Source: Planctomycetia bacterium (GTDB lineage: Bacteria > Planctomycetota > Phycisphaerae > Phycisphaerales > SM1A02). Taken from it: DNA of 12,832 bases. The DNA lies in the NCBI GenBank assembly GCA_005799475.1, contig SYGQ01000116.1:1-12832 (forward strand), in the 5' to 3' direction. Position 1 is the first letter of the stretch. Every line of letters starts with the position of its first letter. The position numbers were made by a program, and so were the translations under genes. The notes beneath the pieces were generated by a model. The model saw only the letters and a program-made list of their open reading frames with translations, did not search any database and was not told where the DNA came from. Shown piece by piece: positions 1-7,769 of the stretch.

Positions 1-1470
1 ATGTCGCGCCAACTCGCCGAGACATGGCTGCGCAACGGCTTCGCCCTCTCGCGCACCGAGGGAATCCCCATTCCGATCCGCGTGGTGCCGGTGGACGAAC
101 TTGAAGGACGCGCCACGGCTGACCCCTTCGTCGATCAGGCCTACCGCCGATTCCAGGTTGACCCAGCCGACACGGAGACCTTCATCGCGCAGCGCACCTC
201 CGAGACCGTGGCGTACCGCTACGCGCGCGCCCTGCGCGAGAGCGAGTGGCGCGCGATTCAGGATCGACCCTTCGTGGATTTTTCGCCACGGTCGGCCGAG
301 CCATCACTCGCGGATCCACTTCGCGCGATCCTCGTGATCGAGCGGACGAGTCCCTTCGCGGCGGAGCAGATCGTATGGAACCGCTGGTCCATCGTGGCGG
401 GCGGTGTCGTGGCGGCCGCGCTTGCGACGGTCGTGTTTTCGGTGATCCTCTCGCGCTTGATCTTGAGGCCGGTGCGGCGTCTGACCGATGTGGCGCAGCG
501 CGTCGAGGGAGGAAACCTGGCGCTGCGGACCTCGCTCACCACGGGCGACGAACTTGAGCGACTCTCCCGCGCCTACGACGGCATGCTCGATGAAGTCTCG
601 CGCGTGCAGGTCTCGCTGAAGGCGATGAATGAGTCATTGGACCTGAAGGTGGTCGAACTCTCCGAAGCCAATGTCGGCCTCTTCGAATCCAATCGCTTGA
701 AGAGCGAGTTTCTCGCCAATGTCTCGCACGAACTTCGCACGCCACTCAACTCGATCATCGGCTTCACTGACCTCCTCGACGAACTGGCGCGCAACGACTC
801 GAGCGAGGATCCCAAGCGTGCGCGCTACATCTCCAACATCCAAACGAGCGCGCGCGGCCTCCTCGACATGATCAACGAACTCCTCGACATGGCCAAGATC
901 GAGGCCGGACGCATGGCCGTGGCGATTGTCCCCGCGAGCGTGGGCGATGTCCTGGAGGGGCTGCAGACGATCATGCGCCCGCAGGCGATGTCGCGCAAGA
1001 TTGCACTGGCGGTGAGCGTGGAGTCTGAGCTTCCGAGCGTGGAGACCGATCCAGGCAAGCTTCAGCAGATCCTCTACAACTTCCTGAGCAACGCCATCAA
1101 GTTCTCGCCGGAGGGAGGGACGATTCGAATCCACGCCGAGGCCGGGACGCTCGACTCGCGCGGCGCTGTGCGGATCGGCGTGACCGACGAAGGCCCAGGC
1201 ATTCCATACGACTTGCAGGAGACGATCTTCGAGAAGTTCCGTCAGGTCGATGCGAGCCACACAAAGACGCATGGCGGCACCGGCCTGGGTCTCGCGATCT
1301 GCCGGGAGCTCGGCGAAATGCTCGGCGCCACGGTCGGCCTCCTCTCGGAGCCCGGTCGCGGGTCAACATTCTTCGTCGAGATTCCCCTCTACTTCAGGGC
1401 GCGCGAGCGAAAGCCGCTGATGGGGTCCACGCGCGAACGAAAGTCAGCGACCCCGTCCGAGTTGGCGTGA
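1..1470 (+). CDS. Membrane sensor histidine kinase, 5' end outside the window
   Basis: Transmits an extracytoplasmic signal by autophosphorylating a histidine and passing the phosphate to a response regulator not present here. Visible order: an extracytoplasmic region (residues 1-125), one membrane helix (about 129-155), a HAMP linker (about 153-205, with the 'LRPVRRL' entry), a coiled-coil stretch (about 200-240), a HisKA domain with phospho-acceptor His243 in 'SHELRTP', and a HATPase_c domain. The ATPase domain shows the N box (Asn360, Asn364), G1 box 'DEGPGIP' (Asp396), F box 'FEKFRQVD' (410-417) and G2 'GGTGLGLAI' (425-433). All catalytic boxes are intact. The ATG at base 1 is probably internal: a periplasmic sensor needs a preceding signal anchor, and none is in view. 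The sensor part vaguely resembles a Tll0287-like (DUF3365) domain without a CxxCH haem motif; this is tentative. The last 27 bp overlap the convergent gene at 1444-1752. Confidence 0.93.
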   Translation: MSRQLAETWLRNGFALSRTEGIPIPIRVVPVDELEGRATADPFVDQAYRRFQVDPADTETFIAQRTSETVAYRYARALRESEWRAIQDRPFVDFSPRSAEPSLADPLRAILVIERTSPFAAEQIVWNRWSIVAGGVVAAALATVVFSVILSRLILRPVRRLTDVAQRVEGGNLALRTSLTTGDELERLSRAYDGMLDEVSRVQVSLKAMNESLDLKVVELSEANVGLFESNRLKSEFLANVSHELRTPLNSIIGFTDLLDELARNDSSEDPKRARYISNIQTSARGLLDMINELLDMAKIEAGRMAVAIVPASVGDVLEGLQTIMRPQAMSRKIALAVSVESELPSVETDPGKLQQILYNFLSNAIKFSPEGGTIRIHAEAGTLDSRGAVRIGVTDEGPGIPYDLQETIFEKFRQVDASHTKTHGGTGLGLAICRELGEMLGATVGLLSEPGRGSTFFVEIPLYFRARERKPLMGSTRERKSATPSELA

Positions 1471-1752
1471 GATGAGTTCGTCGCCGCCGCCGATCCGGCG
1501 GCGCACCACGCTGGCGTCGAACCGCTCTGGCAGGGGACTGCCGTCGACGGCCTCCAGCGCACGCCTGAACACAGTGACAACGGCAAGTGCGACTGCCGAC
1601 GGCGTGTCGCGTCCGTCGGGACTCCACCAGTCGTAGTCGGCCCATCCGAGAGTCATCGTCGAAATGGTTTCCCGTTCGCCCACGCGAGCGACTTCGAAGG
1701 ACCATCCCCGATCGCCGTCGCGTTCGGTCAGGATGGTGAGTTCGTCGGCCAT
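1444..1752 (-). CDS. Small conserved-looking hypothetical protein (102 aa)
   Basis: I do not recognise a named family. The protein is soluble, acidic at its N-terminus and Arg/Gly-rich at the C-terminus. It carries a pattern that reads like a folded domain: 'WSFEV' (about 17-21), 'TMTLGWADYDWW' (about 32-43), an alanine/valine helix around 50-65, and 'LPERFDASVVRRRI' (about 74-87). I chose the start at 1752 (MADELT...) because it follows the glycosyltransferase stop by 25 bp. A longer frame back to 1857 would lie inside that gene and reads as low-quality sequence. The SD is weak: 'GGA' only about 3 nt before the ATG. It is the last gene of the minus-strand envelope operon. It converges with the histidine kinase gene, and the two coding ends overlap by 27 bp. 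Without it, 1471-1777 would be an unexplained 307-bp gap. Confidence 0.68.
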   Translation of the reverse strand: MADELTILTERDGDRGWSFEVARVGERETISTMTLGWADYDWWSPDGRDTPSAVALAVVTVFRRALEAVDGSPLPERFDASVVRRRIGGGDELISRQLGRGR

Positions 1753-1777
1753 CTTCCGAGGATAGACCGCCACGGGT

Positions 1778-3487
1778 TCATCGCCGCTTGTAGACGAGTA
1801 CGGCGCCATTGTCCCAGTCGACCCACCCTTCGAACCGCGCGGCGAGGTCCCACCCACGGGACAGGGCTTCCGAGGCTGCAGGTCCTACGGAGCGCGGATA
1901 GAGCACGATGAGCCAATCCGGCGCTGGCGACACGCTGGCGAGATCACAGCCTCCGACTCCCGCATCGGCGATTGTGTGACCGAGCAGGAGACCGTAGTAC
2001 GCCGGAACATTGTCGGGGAGACCGGCGCAGGCGATCGTGGCCCCGGGCGATGCGTGCGCGTCCACGAAGTCGACCGCGTCGCGGATGGGCTGTTTAGGCG
2101 GGAGAAGGAGTGATGTCGAACTCCACATCAGCACGAGCGCCGCCGCGCCGACAATGAGCAGCCGATGGCGCTGCCTCGTGCGTGCGAGCGCAGCCATGTC
2201 GAGCGCGCCCATCGAGATCGCAAGGGCGACTCCGGGGAGGGCCAACAGCGAGAATCGTGCGTACATCCAGCTGCCACCCAGCGCGGTCCCGAGCACGATG
2301 AGAGGGACACCAGCGAGCGCGAGGGCGAGCGGGACGCCTCGGCAGCGGTCGCGCCCGGTGTGCGCGACACCGATGAGTGCGAGGGCGAGCCCGGGAATGG
2401 CGTCGAGCCACCACGATCCGCCGAGTCCGAGCAAGATGCGCAGCCCTTCAGCAGAGAGCAACGACGGCTCGTTCCCGTCGAGCGCCCGAAACTCCCCGCG
2501 GATTCGGAGGAGGTCGGGAAGCAGCGGACTCAACATCGCCATCGCCGTTGCGCCTGCGAGCGCGAGTGCAAGGAGTGTCATCGCGGCCTGCCGCCGTGTG
2601 GTTCGATCCCGCCGGCGCGCCAGCGCCACGACAGCGTGACCCATTGGCAGTGCAATGAATGTCAGGTGAGTCCAAACGCCAAGCGCACAGACCACGCCAT
2701 ACGCGCAGAGTGCCAGCGGCGATGCTGTGCGCCATGCGCGTAGCAGCAGCGCCGTTGCAAGCGCTGCGAACAGGATGACCATCGAGTACCCGCGCGCCTC
2801 GACGGATTCCAGGATGCAGATCGGCAGAAGCGCGCCGCAGGCGGCGCACAGCGCGGCGAGTGCGAACTCCGTGGCCTGGGTCGGAAGCGTGGCCGTCCGC
2901 CAGCGCGCGGCTTCGATGCCAAGGCGCGCGAATGCGCCGATCACGAGCACCCCCGCGAGGAGCGCCGGGATCCTCAGCAGGATCTCGTTCGCACCGTCGG
3001 CGACATCGACGACGACAGCCGTCGCGACCGTGTGCAGCACATGGTTTGACTGCACGAAGTACGAACCGATCACTGGACCGACTCCGTACTGCGCGTAGTC
3101 GAGGAGCGCTGCGAGCTCGTCGAACCAGAAGCTCTCTCCCATTCGCTGGAGGCGGAGCGCAAGGCCAAGAGCGATCACGACGAAGAGCACCCAGCGCAGG
3201 CGGATCCGGGTCGTCGCACCAGCGTCGGGGTCCGTGCGGGCGGGCGTCGCGCTGGCGCAAAGCCGACAGATCACTCGCGGCAGGACAACCCATGCGCACG
3301 CTGCCACAACGCAGGCGATGCGGAACCACTGCGCACCCTGCCATGAAACCTCGCGGATCGCCACGCCTGAGCGCTCTGCCAGAAGTGGATGGGTGAACCA
3401 CTGCGCCAGACTCTGTGTGTCGATTGCGGCGAGGGCACCGAAGAGAATGGCCGCACCCCACGACGCGAGGGCCAGTGAGCGACTCAT
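1778..3487 (-). CDS. GT39/ArnT-like polytopic membrane glycosyltransferase
   Basis: Predicted to transfer a sugar from a lipid-linked donor to an acceptor on the outer face of the cytoplasmic membrane, as known for PMT/ArnT-type GT-C enzymes; donor and acceptor are unknown. The 569-residue protein has about a dozen hydrophobic segments. After the helix at about 98-112 comes 'GESFWFDELAAL' (118-128), with Asp123-Glu124 matching the acidic catalytic pair of the first outer loop of GT-C enzymes. 'QSNHVLHT' (146-153) sits where the family's second loop motif (HPPL-like) is expected. 'ESVEARGYSM' (227-236) and 'YARFSLLALPG' (409-419) are also typical. The last ~105 residues form a soluble domain opening with 'QPIRDAVDFVDAH'. 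The start is well supported: it overlaps the upstream MFS stop as ATGA, and a GGAG lies 8 nt before the ATG (plus-strand 3496-3499), the best SD in the window. The length suits the family. Confidence 0.82.
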   Translation of the reverse strand: MSRSLALASWGAAILFGALAAIDTQSLAQWFTHPLLAERSGVAIREVSWQGAQWFRIACVVAACAWVVLPRVICRLCASATPARTDPDAGATTRIRLRWVLFVVIALGLALRLQRMGESFWFDELAALLDYAQYGVGPVIGSYFVQSNHVLHTVATAVVVDVADGANEILLRIPALLAGVLVIGAFARLGIEAARWRTATLPTQATEFALAALCAACGALLPICILESVEARGYSMVILFAALATALLLRAWRTASPLALCAYGVVCALGVWTHLTFIALPMGHAVVALARRRDRTTRRQAAMTLLALALAGATAMAMLSPLLPDLLRIRGEFRALDGNEPSLLSAEGLRILLGLGGSWWLDAIPGLALALIGVAHTGRDRCRGVPLALALAGVPLIVLGTALGGSWMYARFSLLALPGVALAISMGALDMAALARTRQRHRLLIVGAAALVLMWSSTSLLLPPKQPIRDAVDFVDAHASPGATIACAGLPDNVPAYYGLLLGHTIADAGVGGCDLASVSPAPDWLIVLYPRSVGPAASEALSRGWDLAARFEGWVDWDNGAVLVYKRR

Positions 3488-4791
3488 GTCACGGTCTCCG
3501 GGGCGCTCGGGAGTGATCCCGATGCACTCGTCGCGGCATCGAGATAACGCTCACCGCGAACGCTGGCCGAGTCGGGTTCCACACGACGCAACGGGATGAG
3601 TGCCGCGAAGCGCAGGAATCCTGAAGCCACAAAGATGGCGGCGTATCCCCACCGCCCGAGCCCCACGGCTTCCAGGATCGCCCCACCAGCGAGCGATCCA
3701 AGGACGAGTGTCACCGCATTGAGGAACGCCAGTGAAGTGAGCACACTGGTGCGCTCCTCTTCGTGCGTGCGCTCGAGGAGCAGGATGAACGACGCGAGTT
3801 CATAGGCCGCCCAGCACACACCCCCCATGGCCATGAGCGCGATCATGAGCCCGAACGAGCCTGGCAGCGCGAAGAGAAGGGCGTGGACGCCGAGCGCGAT
3901 GGTTCCGACGCGCAGGGTGTGCATCGCGCCGCGTCTGGCGATGAGTTCGCCGAAGACACTCGACGCCACCGACTTCGCCGAGAAGAGCGTCGCCGCGCCG
4001 AGGAAGTACTCCCACTGCGTGAAGTGAAGTTCGCGAATGAAGTAGGACGCGACAAACGGCGAGGCGACTTGCGCGGCAAACTGGAAGCAAAGGAGAAAGA
4101 GCACCAGACGGCCCTCCTCGCCAAGGAGTGGGCGGAGGAGCAATGCCCTCGGTCTCACTCGCGAGTGCCGCCATGATCCCTGCGGCGGTCCGCTCTGTTT
4201 GGCGAGAAACTGGATGGAGTATCCACGCCCCATCGCTCCCATGAGGAATGTCAATGCGTAGGCAAGGAGCAGCCATGGTCCGCCTGCATCCTCGCCTGCG
4301 GCAAGGAGTGCGCCCGCGGTGGCGAGCCCCGCAAGCGTGAACACTTGGCAGATGCGGTTGCGTCGTCCGAAGTAACTGGCCCGCATCCGCTGCGGGACCA
4401 GCGCAGCAACCCATGCACTCCACGCCGGACCGGCGCCGATGGCGGATCCCCAGTACATCGCGAAGCCAATGACAAGGAGCCATGTTGGTATCGATCCGTT
4501 GACGGCACCCACGATGAGTGGGACGAAGCTCGCGCACTGTGTTGCCGCCGTGAGGATCACCCATCGTTTGGGCGATCCGACCCAGTCGACGCCCCATGGT
4601 CCGACCAACTGCATCGTGGCGCCGAGCAGGTAGGGGATCGTGAACGCAAGGCCCGCAGCGACCTCGCCCATTCCGATCGCGAGGGCGAACGGAATGAAGT
4701 ACGCCTCGGCCACGCCAACCATGAACGAGTACGCCGCGCCATCGGCAGTCGAGTTGCAGAGATCACGGCGCAACAGGCGCGACCGGGTCAT
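3484..4791 (-). CDS. MFS-type membrane transporter (435 aa)
   Basis: A polytopic cytoplasmic-membrane protein with about 12 hydrophobic segments in two halves, split by a basic cytoplasmic loop (residues about 197-228: 'KQSGPPQGSWRHSRVRPRA'). This is the major facilitator superfamily layout. Loop residues 'GSPKRW' (72-77) between early helices and 'VPQRMRASYFGRRNRI' (132-147) are the clearest family-like signatures. The substrate cannot be inferred. I prefer the ATG at 4791 (MTRSRLLRRDLCN...). An in-frame ATG at 4815 adds only 8 residues, and neither has a strong SD. The gene follows the STN-like gene by 45 bp and shares a 4-bp ATGA overlap with the glycosyltransferase gene, so the two are probably coupled. 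One possibility is that it moves a lipid or glycan substrate for that enzyme; this is inference. It appears distantly related to the MFS protein at 10017-11387. Confidence 0.82.
   Translation of the reverse strand: MTRSRLLRRDLCNSTADGAAYSFMVGVAEAYFIPFALAIGMGEVAAGLAFTIPYLLGATMQLVGPWGVDWVGSPKRWVILTAATQCASFVPLIVGAVNGSIPTWLLVIGFAMYWGSAIGAGPAWSAWVAALVPQRMRASYFGRRNRICQVFTLAGLATAGALLAAGEDAGGPWLLLAYALTFLMGAMGRGYSIQFLAKQSGPPQGSWRHSRVRPRALLLRPLLGEEGRLVLFLLCFQFAAQVASPFVASYFIRELHFTQWEYFLGAATLFSAKSVASSVFGELIARRGAMHTLRVGTIALGVHALLFALPGSFGLMIALMAMGGVCWAAYELASFILLLERTHEEERTSVLTSLAFLNAVTLVLGSLAGGAILEAVGLGRWGYAAIFVASGFLRFAALIPLRRVEPDSASVRGERYLDAATSASGSLPSAPETVT
3496..3499 (-). promoter_or_regulatory. Shine-Dalgarno site (GGAG) of the glycosyltransferase gene
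   Basis: On the minus strand, GGAG precedes the ATG at 3487 by 8 nt. It lies inside the 3' end of the upstream MFS gene. Together with the ATGA stop/start overlap it fixes the glycosyltransferase start and suggests translational coupling with independent re-initiation. It is notable because most other starts in the window have no recognisable SD. Confidence 0.6.
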
Positions 4792-4836
4792 GCTCGCATG
4801 TGTACCGCATCGCACGCACGGTGGCGTGCGAACCCG

Positions 4837-5973
4837 TTACGGAGGCGATCCGCCGCCGAATCCATTGCCGCCGGCCGATCCGGTCACAGTGGCGGGGGTG
4901 AAGCCGCGCAGCTGTGAGAACGACATCGGCACCGACATGGAGACATAACGACCACCGCCGCCTTGCCCCAAACCGGCTTGGTACGGATTTCTCGGTGGAG
5001 GGAGGAACGAATAGCCGCCCAGTGCGCGATGGACATAATCAGGCGCGCGCACAACGAGGCAATCCTGCGTGTAGTCGATGAACGCCCAGTCGGCCGCCCA
5101 CGCCTCGGGCTCCACGGTCAACTTGATGAGTTCAATGAGGTTCCGTGCGAGCGTCTCGCGCTCGGTTCGTTCGGGACTCGCACCAGCTGGACCGAACAGA
5201 CTTCCGCCGCCGCCGCCACCGCCACCGGAACCGCCACCACCTCCGCCAAACCCGCCGCCGCCGCCCATCCCGCCGCCACCTCCGGCGCCGCCGCCACCGC
5301 CACCACCACCAGAGTTGGATCCTTGATTGAGCGCCGCATCGATGTTGAAGTTCGGCGCGTTGTTGAAGTATGGAGTCTCGTAGAGCAGGTCGTCGATTGG
5401 ATAGAGCTTGGTGCGCCGCGCCGCGGGTCGGGAGAGATTCTCCTTCGTCCCGACCTCAAGGAATCCGCGCCGGAGTTGCCAGGTGCATTCGCCCTCGGCG
5501 GAGAGTTCCTCGAGGATTCCCTCGAGCGCGGTCAGGGCGTTCACGCGCGGGAACTTCATTGTGATCGGAGTTTCCGGGTCCATCCCGCTGAGGTTCTTGT
5601 CGGAGCGCCACCGCGCCATCATCTGGAATCCGACGGCCTTCTGGATGTAGTCGATCGCCTCCTTGGCGGGGGTCTCGTCGAAGTCGATCGAGATCTCGGC
5701 GTTCAGAAGCGCCCAGAGAATCGCTCCCTCGTCTGAGAGGAGTTCGCCCTGCTCGGGAGCGGAGACACCAGACTGCGGGGCTGGTGCAGGGGACTTCGGA
5801 GCTGGAGACTTTGGGGCTGGAACTTTCGCTGTGGGAATCGGCGCCGGAGGCGGCGAAGCGGGCTTCTTCGCGGGAGCCGACTGCGCGAGCGAGGCAGACG
5901 CAATGACCACCGACACGACAACGCCTGCAACGCGGGCAAGGCACGGGCGAAGGTGTGGTTGAAGTTCCGTCAT
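4837..5973 (-). CDS. Secreted STN/secretin-N-like protein with polyglycine linker
   Basis: A 378-residue exported protein of unknown function. It has an N-terminal signal peptide (hydrophobic 15-30, likely cleavage after 'SASLA' at residue 30), then a Pro/Ala/Lys-rich spacer (about 33-68, with repeated 'PAPKS'). An STN/secretin-N-like domain follows (about 90-180): 'ISIDFDETPAKEAIDYIQKA', then 'ITMKFPRVNALTALEGILEEL', then 'FLEVG'. Next come 'YPIDDLLYETPYFNNAP' (191-207), a polyglycine linker (222-257) and a second small domain (about 272-325) with 'LIELIKLTVEPEAW' (279-292) and 'LVVRAPDYVHRAL'. The tail is Gly/Pro-rich. No secretin beta-barrel domain follows, so it is not itself an outer-membrane pore. 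The ATG overlaps the upstream stop as ATGA. It may be a periplasmic scaffold or a partner of a secretion or pilus system; this is inference. Confidence 0.78.
   Translation of the reverse strand: MTELQPHLRPCLARVAGVVVSVVIASASLAQSAPAKKPASPPPAPIPTAKVPAPKSPAPKSPAPAPQSGVSAPEQGELLSDEGAILWALLNAEISIDFDETPAKEAIDYIQKAVGFQMMARWRSDKNLSGMDPETPITMKFPRVNALTALEGILEELSAEGECTWQLRRGFLEVGTKENLSRPAARRTKLYPIDDLLYETPYFNNAPNFNIDAALNQGSNSGGGGGGGGAGGGGGMGGGGGFGGGGGGSGGGGGGGGSLFGPAGASPERTERETLARNLIELIKLTVEPEAWAADWAFIDYTQDCLVVRAPDYVHRALGGYSFLPPPRNPYQAGLGQGGGGRYVSMSVPMSFSQLRGFTPATVTGSAGGNGFGGGSPP
5203..5310 (-). repeat. Low-complexity polyglycine-coding tract
   Basis: About 108 bp of nearly pure glycine codons (GGC/GGT/GGA) broken by single Ala, Met, Phe and Ser residues, corresponding to residues 222-257 of the STN-like protein. 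The plus strand reads as C-rich triplets (ccgccg, ccacc). Such tracts change length readily by replication slippage. Changes by whole codons keep the frame, so length variation among related strains would be tolerated. Confidence 0.85.
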
Positions 5974-7769
5974 GGTGCGTCGGGTCGCGAGGGCGCGCGC
6001 CCCTCAGAACTCTCTACGGATGGTAGCGCGCTGTTGATGCGATCAAGTGCATCGGCGGTCTCGCTCAGGCACAGGAGCGCCATTGCATTGCCCGCCACCG
6101 CAACTGTGCTGTCCCACGGAGCCGTGCGCAGGGCGCCCAGCGCTCTCCTGGGGTCCGGGCAGAGGTAACACGCGACTTCGTCGTAGGCGAGCTGGTCAAG
6201 GAATCGAAGGAGCGCAATCTGCATCGCGCGCGCCCGGAATTGTTCGCCCACGGGGGTGAACGAGGGGTCGGCGAGCATGAGCGCGAGCGCGTGGCCCGGG
6301 CGCGCCGATTGGCCGCTCGCGCCCCGACCACCGGCACCGGAGAGTGAGAACGCGCCGACGAGGTCGGGCAACACGGCGGGCCCATCTCCTGACATGCCCA
6401 GTTGGGCGCGGGCGAGTGCCATGCGCACGGTCCGCGCCAACGCGGCATGCGAATCGGTCGGGTCGCCGAGTTCGCGATCCGCAATGATGAGCCAGTCGAG
6501 TACACCCAGGAGCCGCGCGCGATCGGGCGCGTCCCACGCCGCATCGACCATCGCGCGAAGTTCTGCGCGTGGGACGACGCCGTGTCCGGTGCGCTCGAGC
6601 ATTGCCATCGCGGCAAGCGTCGATGCCGTTTCGAGCGCGTCACCACCCTTGCGCTGGGCATCGTGGGCAAGGAGCCCGATCACATTGCGGGCGAGGGTGC
6701 CGCCAGCACTGGGCTCGTCGATCGTTGCGCCGAGCGTGGCGTGTGCGAGCACGATGAATGCCCGCGCCCGCGCATCGGCAAGCGGGTCGGCCTCGGTGTC
6801 GATGGTGCGGCCGAGCGCCGCGAGAATGGCGACGGCCGTGCGGCGGGCGCCTGCGCGCGAGGTCTCTGAAATGCCTAGAACTTGGGAAAAACGAGCGAGT
6901 GCGTACGCCGCGAGCGCCTGTTCGGCGGGCGGTGCGGCGATGGGATTGTCGCGGGCCTCAGAGGGTTCGTAGTCGCCACGAAGTCCGAGGGCCTCCATGT
7001 CGTTGGCCGCTGGGATCATCGACCGCTCAAACCACTGCGCGATCGCTGTCGCCGTGGCGCGTGCGAGGGCGGGGGACTCTGCGGCGGTCGGCATGCGACG
7101 AAGGCGCGCACCGCGGTGGACGAGGACGGGTCCCGCGTCGGGGGTTGGTTGGACAATTCGCGTTGCCGAGAACTGTGCGAGCGCGACCCGCTCGCTTGCG
7201 GGGATCTCTGCAAACTCCCGTGCGGGCAGGCCATGCTGCATCACGAGGGAGAGAAATGTCTGTTCGGGTGCGCCCGCTGCGTCGAGGGCTTGCAACACCG
7301 CCGGATGCGCAAGCATCCACGCATTGCCGCGGCGCACGGCTGCGCCCTCGAGCGCGGGGTCAATCTCGGTTCCAGCTTGGGAGTAGTCGCTGCCCACGGC
7401 AGGTACGGGCGCCTCGCCGAGCTCAATCTCAACTGTGAGTTGACGCCACGAGGGCTCTCTCGCCACGCGCGCCGCGGCAATCGCTTGTTCTGTCGCCACT
7501 CGGATTGGGTTGTCCACGCCGTGCGCCTGTCCGACGCCAATGACCTTTCCTTCGCGGCGCAGAAGGACGACAGCGGACCATCCGGTGGAGGGCTCCTGGC
7601 CCGACCACTTTGGGTCAACGGCGCCCGAATCAACGCACTTTCTCACAACCTGCCAGATGTCGTAGGTCCTTGCGGACGAAGGGTCCTGGGCCGCCGCGAT
7701 TTCATTTGGATGTGCAAAAACCGACAAAAATGCCGACAGCGCGGTCGACAACGGGCGAACTCGGTTCAT
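5970..7769 (-). CDS. Secreted protein: possible AMMECR1-like domain plus helical-repeat domain
   Basis: A 599-residue exported protein, first gene of the envelope operon. Signal peptide at 1-27 ('LSTALSAFLSVFA' core, cleavage near 'AAA|QD'). Residues about 62-205 follow the order of an AMMECR1 domain: 'GWSAVVLLRREGKVIGVG', a helix 'PIRVATEQAIAAARVA', strand 'LTVEIELGEAP', then 'IDPALEGAAVRRGNAW', 'TFLSLVMQHGLPA' and a closing 'ALAQFSATRI'. The hallmark LRGCIG motif is missing; 'VIGVGQAHG' sits in its place. This assignment is by eye and uncertain. From about 230 to 570 the protein is alpha-helical and Ala/Leu-rich in repeating units, resembling alpha/alpha-toroid or other helical-repeat folds. 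A 'CYLCPDP' pair of cysteines lies at 534-540. The stop overlaps the next gene's start (ATGA). No SD precedes the ATG; the choice rests on the signal peptide. Confidence 0.72.
   Translation of the reverse strand: MNRVRPLSTALSAFLSVFAHPNEIAAAQDPSSARTYDIWQVVRKCVDSGAVDPKWSGQEPSTGWSAVVLLRREGKVIGVGQAHGVDNPIRVATEQAIAAARVAREPSWRQLTVEIELGEAPVPAVGSDYSQAGTEIDPALEGAAVRRGNAWMLAHPAVLQALDAAGAPEQTFLSLVMQHGLPAREFAEIPASERVALAQFSATRIVQPTPDAGPVLVHRGARLRRMPTAAESPALARATATAIAQWFERSMIPAANDMEALGLRGDYEPSEARDNPIAAPPAEQALAAYALARFSQVLGISETSRAGARRTAVAILAALGRTIDTEADPLADARARAFIVLAHATLGATIDEPSAGGTLARNVIGLLAHDAQRKGGDALETASTLAAMAMLERTGHGVVPRAELRAMVDAAWDAPDRARLLGVLDWLIIADRELGDPTDSHAALARTVRMALARAQLGMSGDGPAVLPDLVGAFSLSGAGGRGASGQSARPGHALALMLADPSFTPVGEQFRARAMQIALLRFLDQLAYDEVACYLCPDPRRALGALRTAPWDSTVAVAGNAMALLCLSETADALDRINSALPSVESSEGRAPSRPDAP

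Noticed and set aside
2448..3461. 337-codon minus-strand open frame in another frame of the glycosyltransferase gene
   Set aside because: Arg/Pro/Cys-rich shadow; the GT39-like frame has the membrane helices and catalytic motif.
5203..5310. Possible CRISPR or tandem-repeat array
   Set aside because: No repeat/spacer structure; it is a simple run of glycine codons inside a coding frame.
4963..5736. 257-codon plus-strand open frame across the polyglycine tract
   Set aside because: Antisense of the STN-like gene; its Thr/Ala-rich centre is just the complement of the glycine codons. A related polyproline frame at 5078-5326 is rejected for the same reason.
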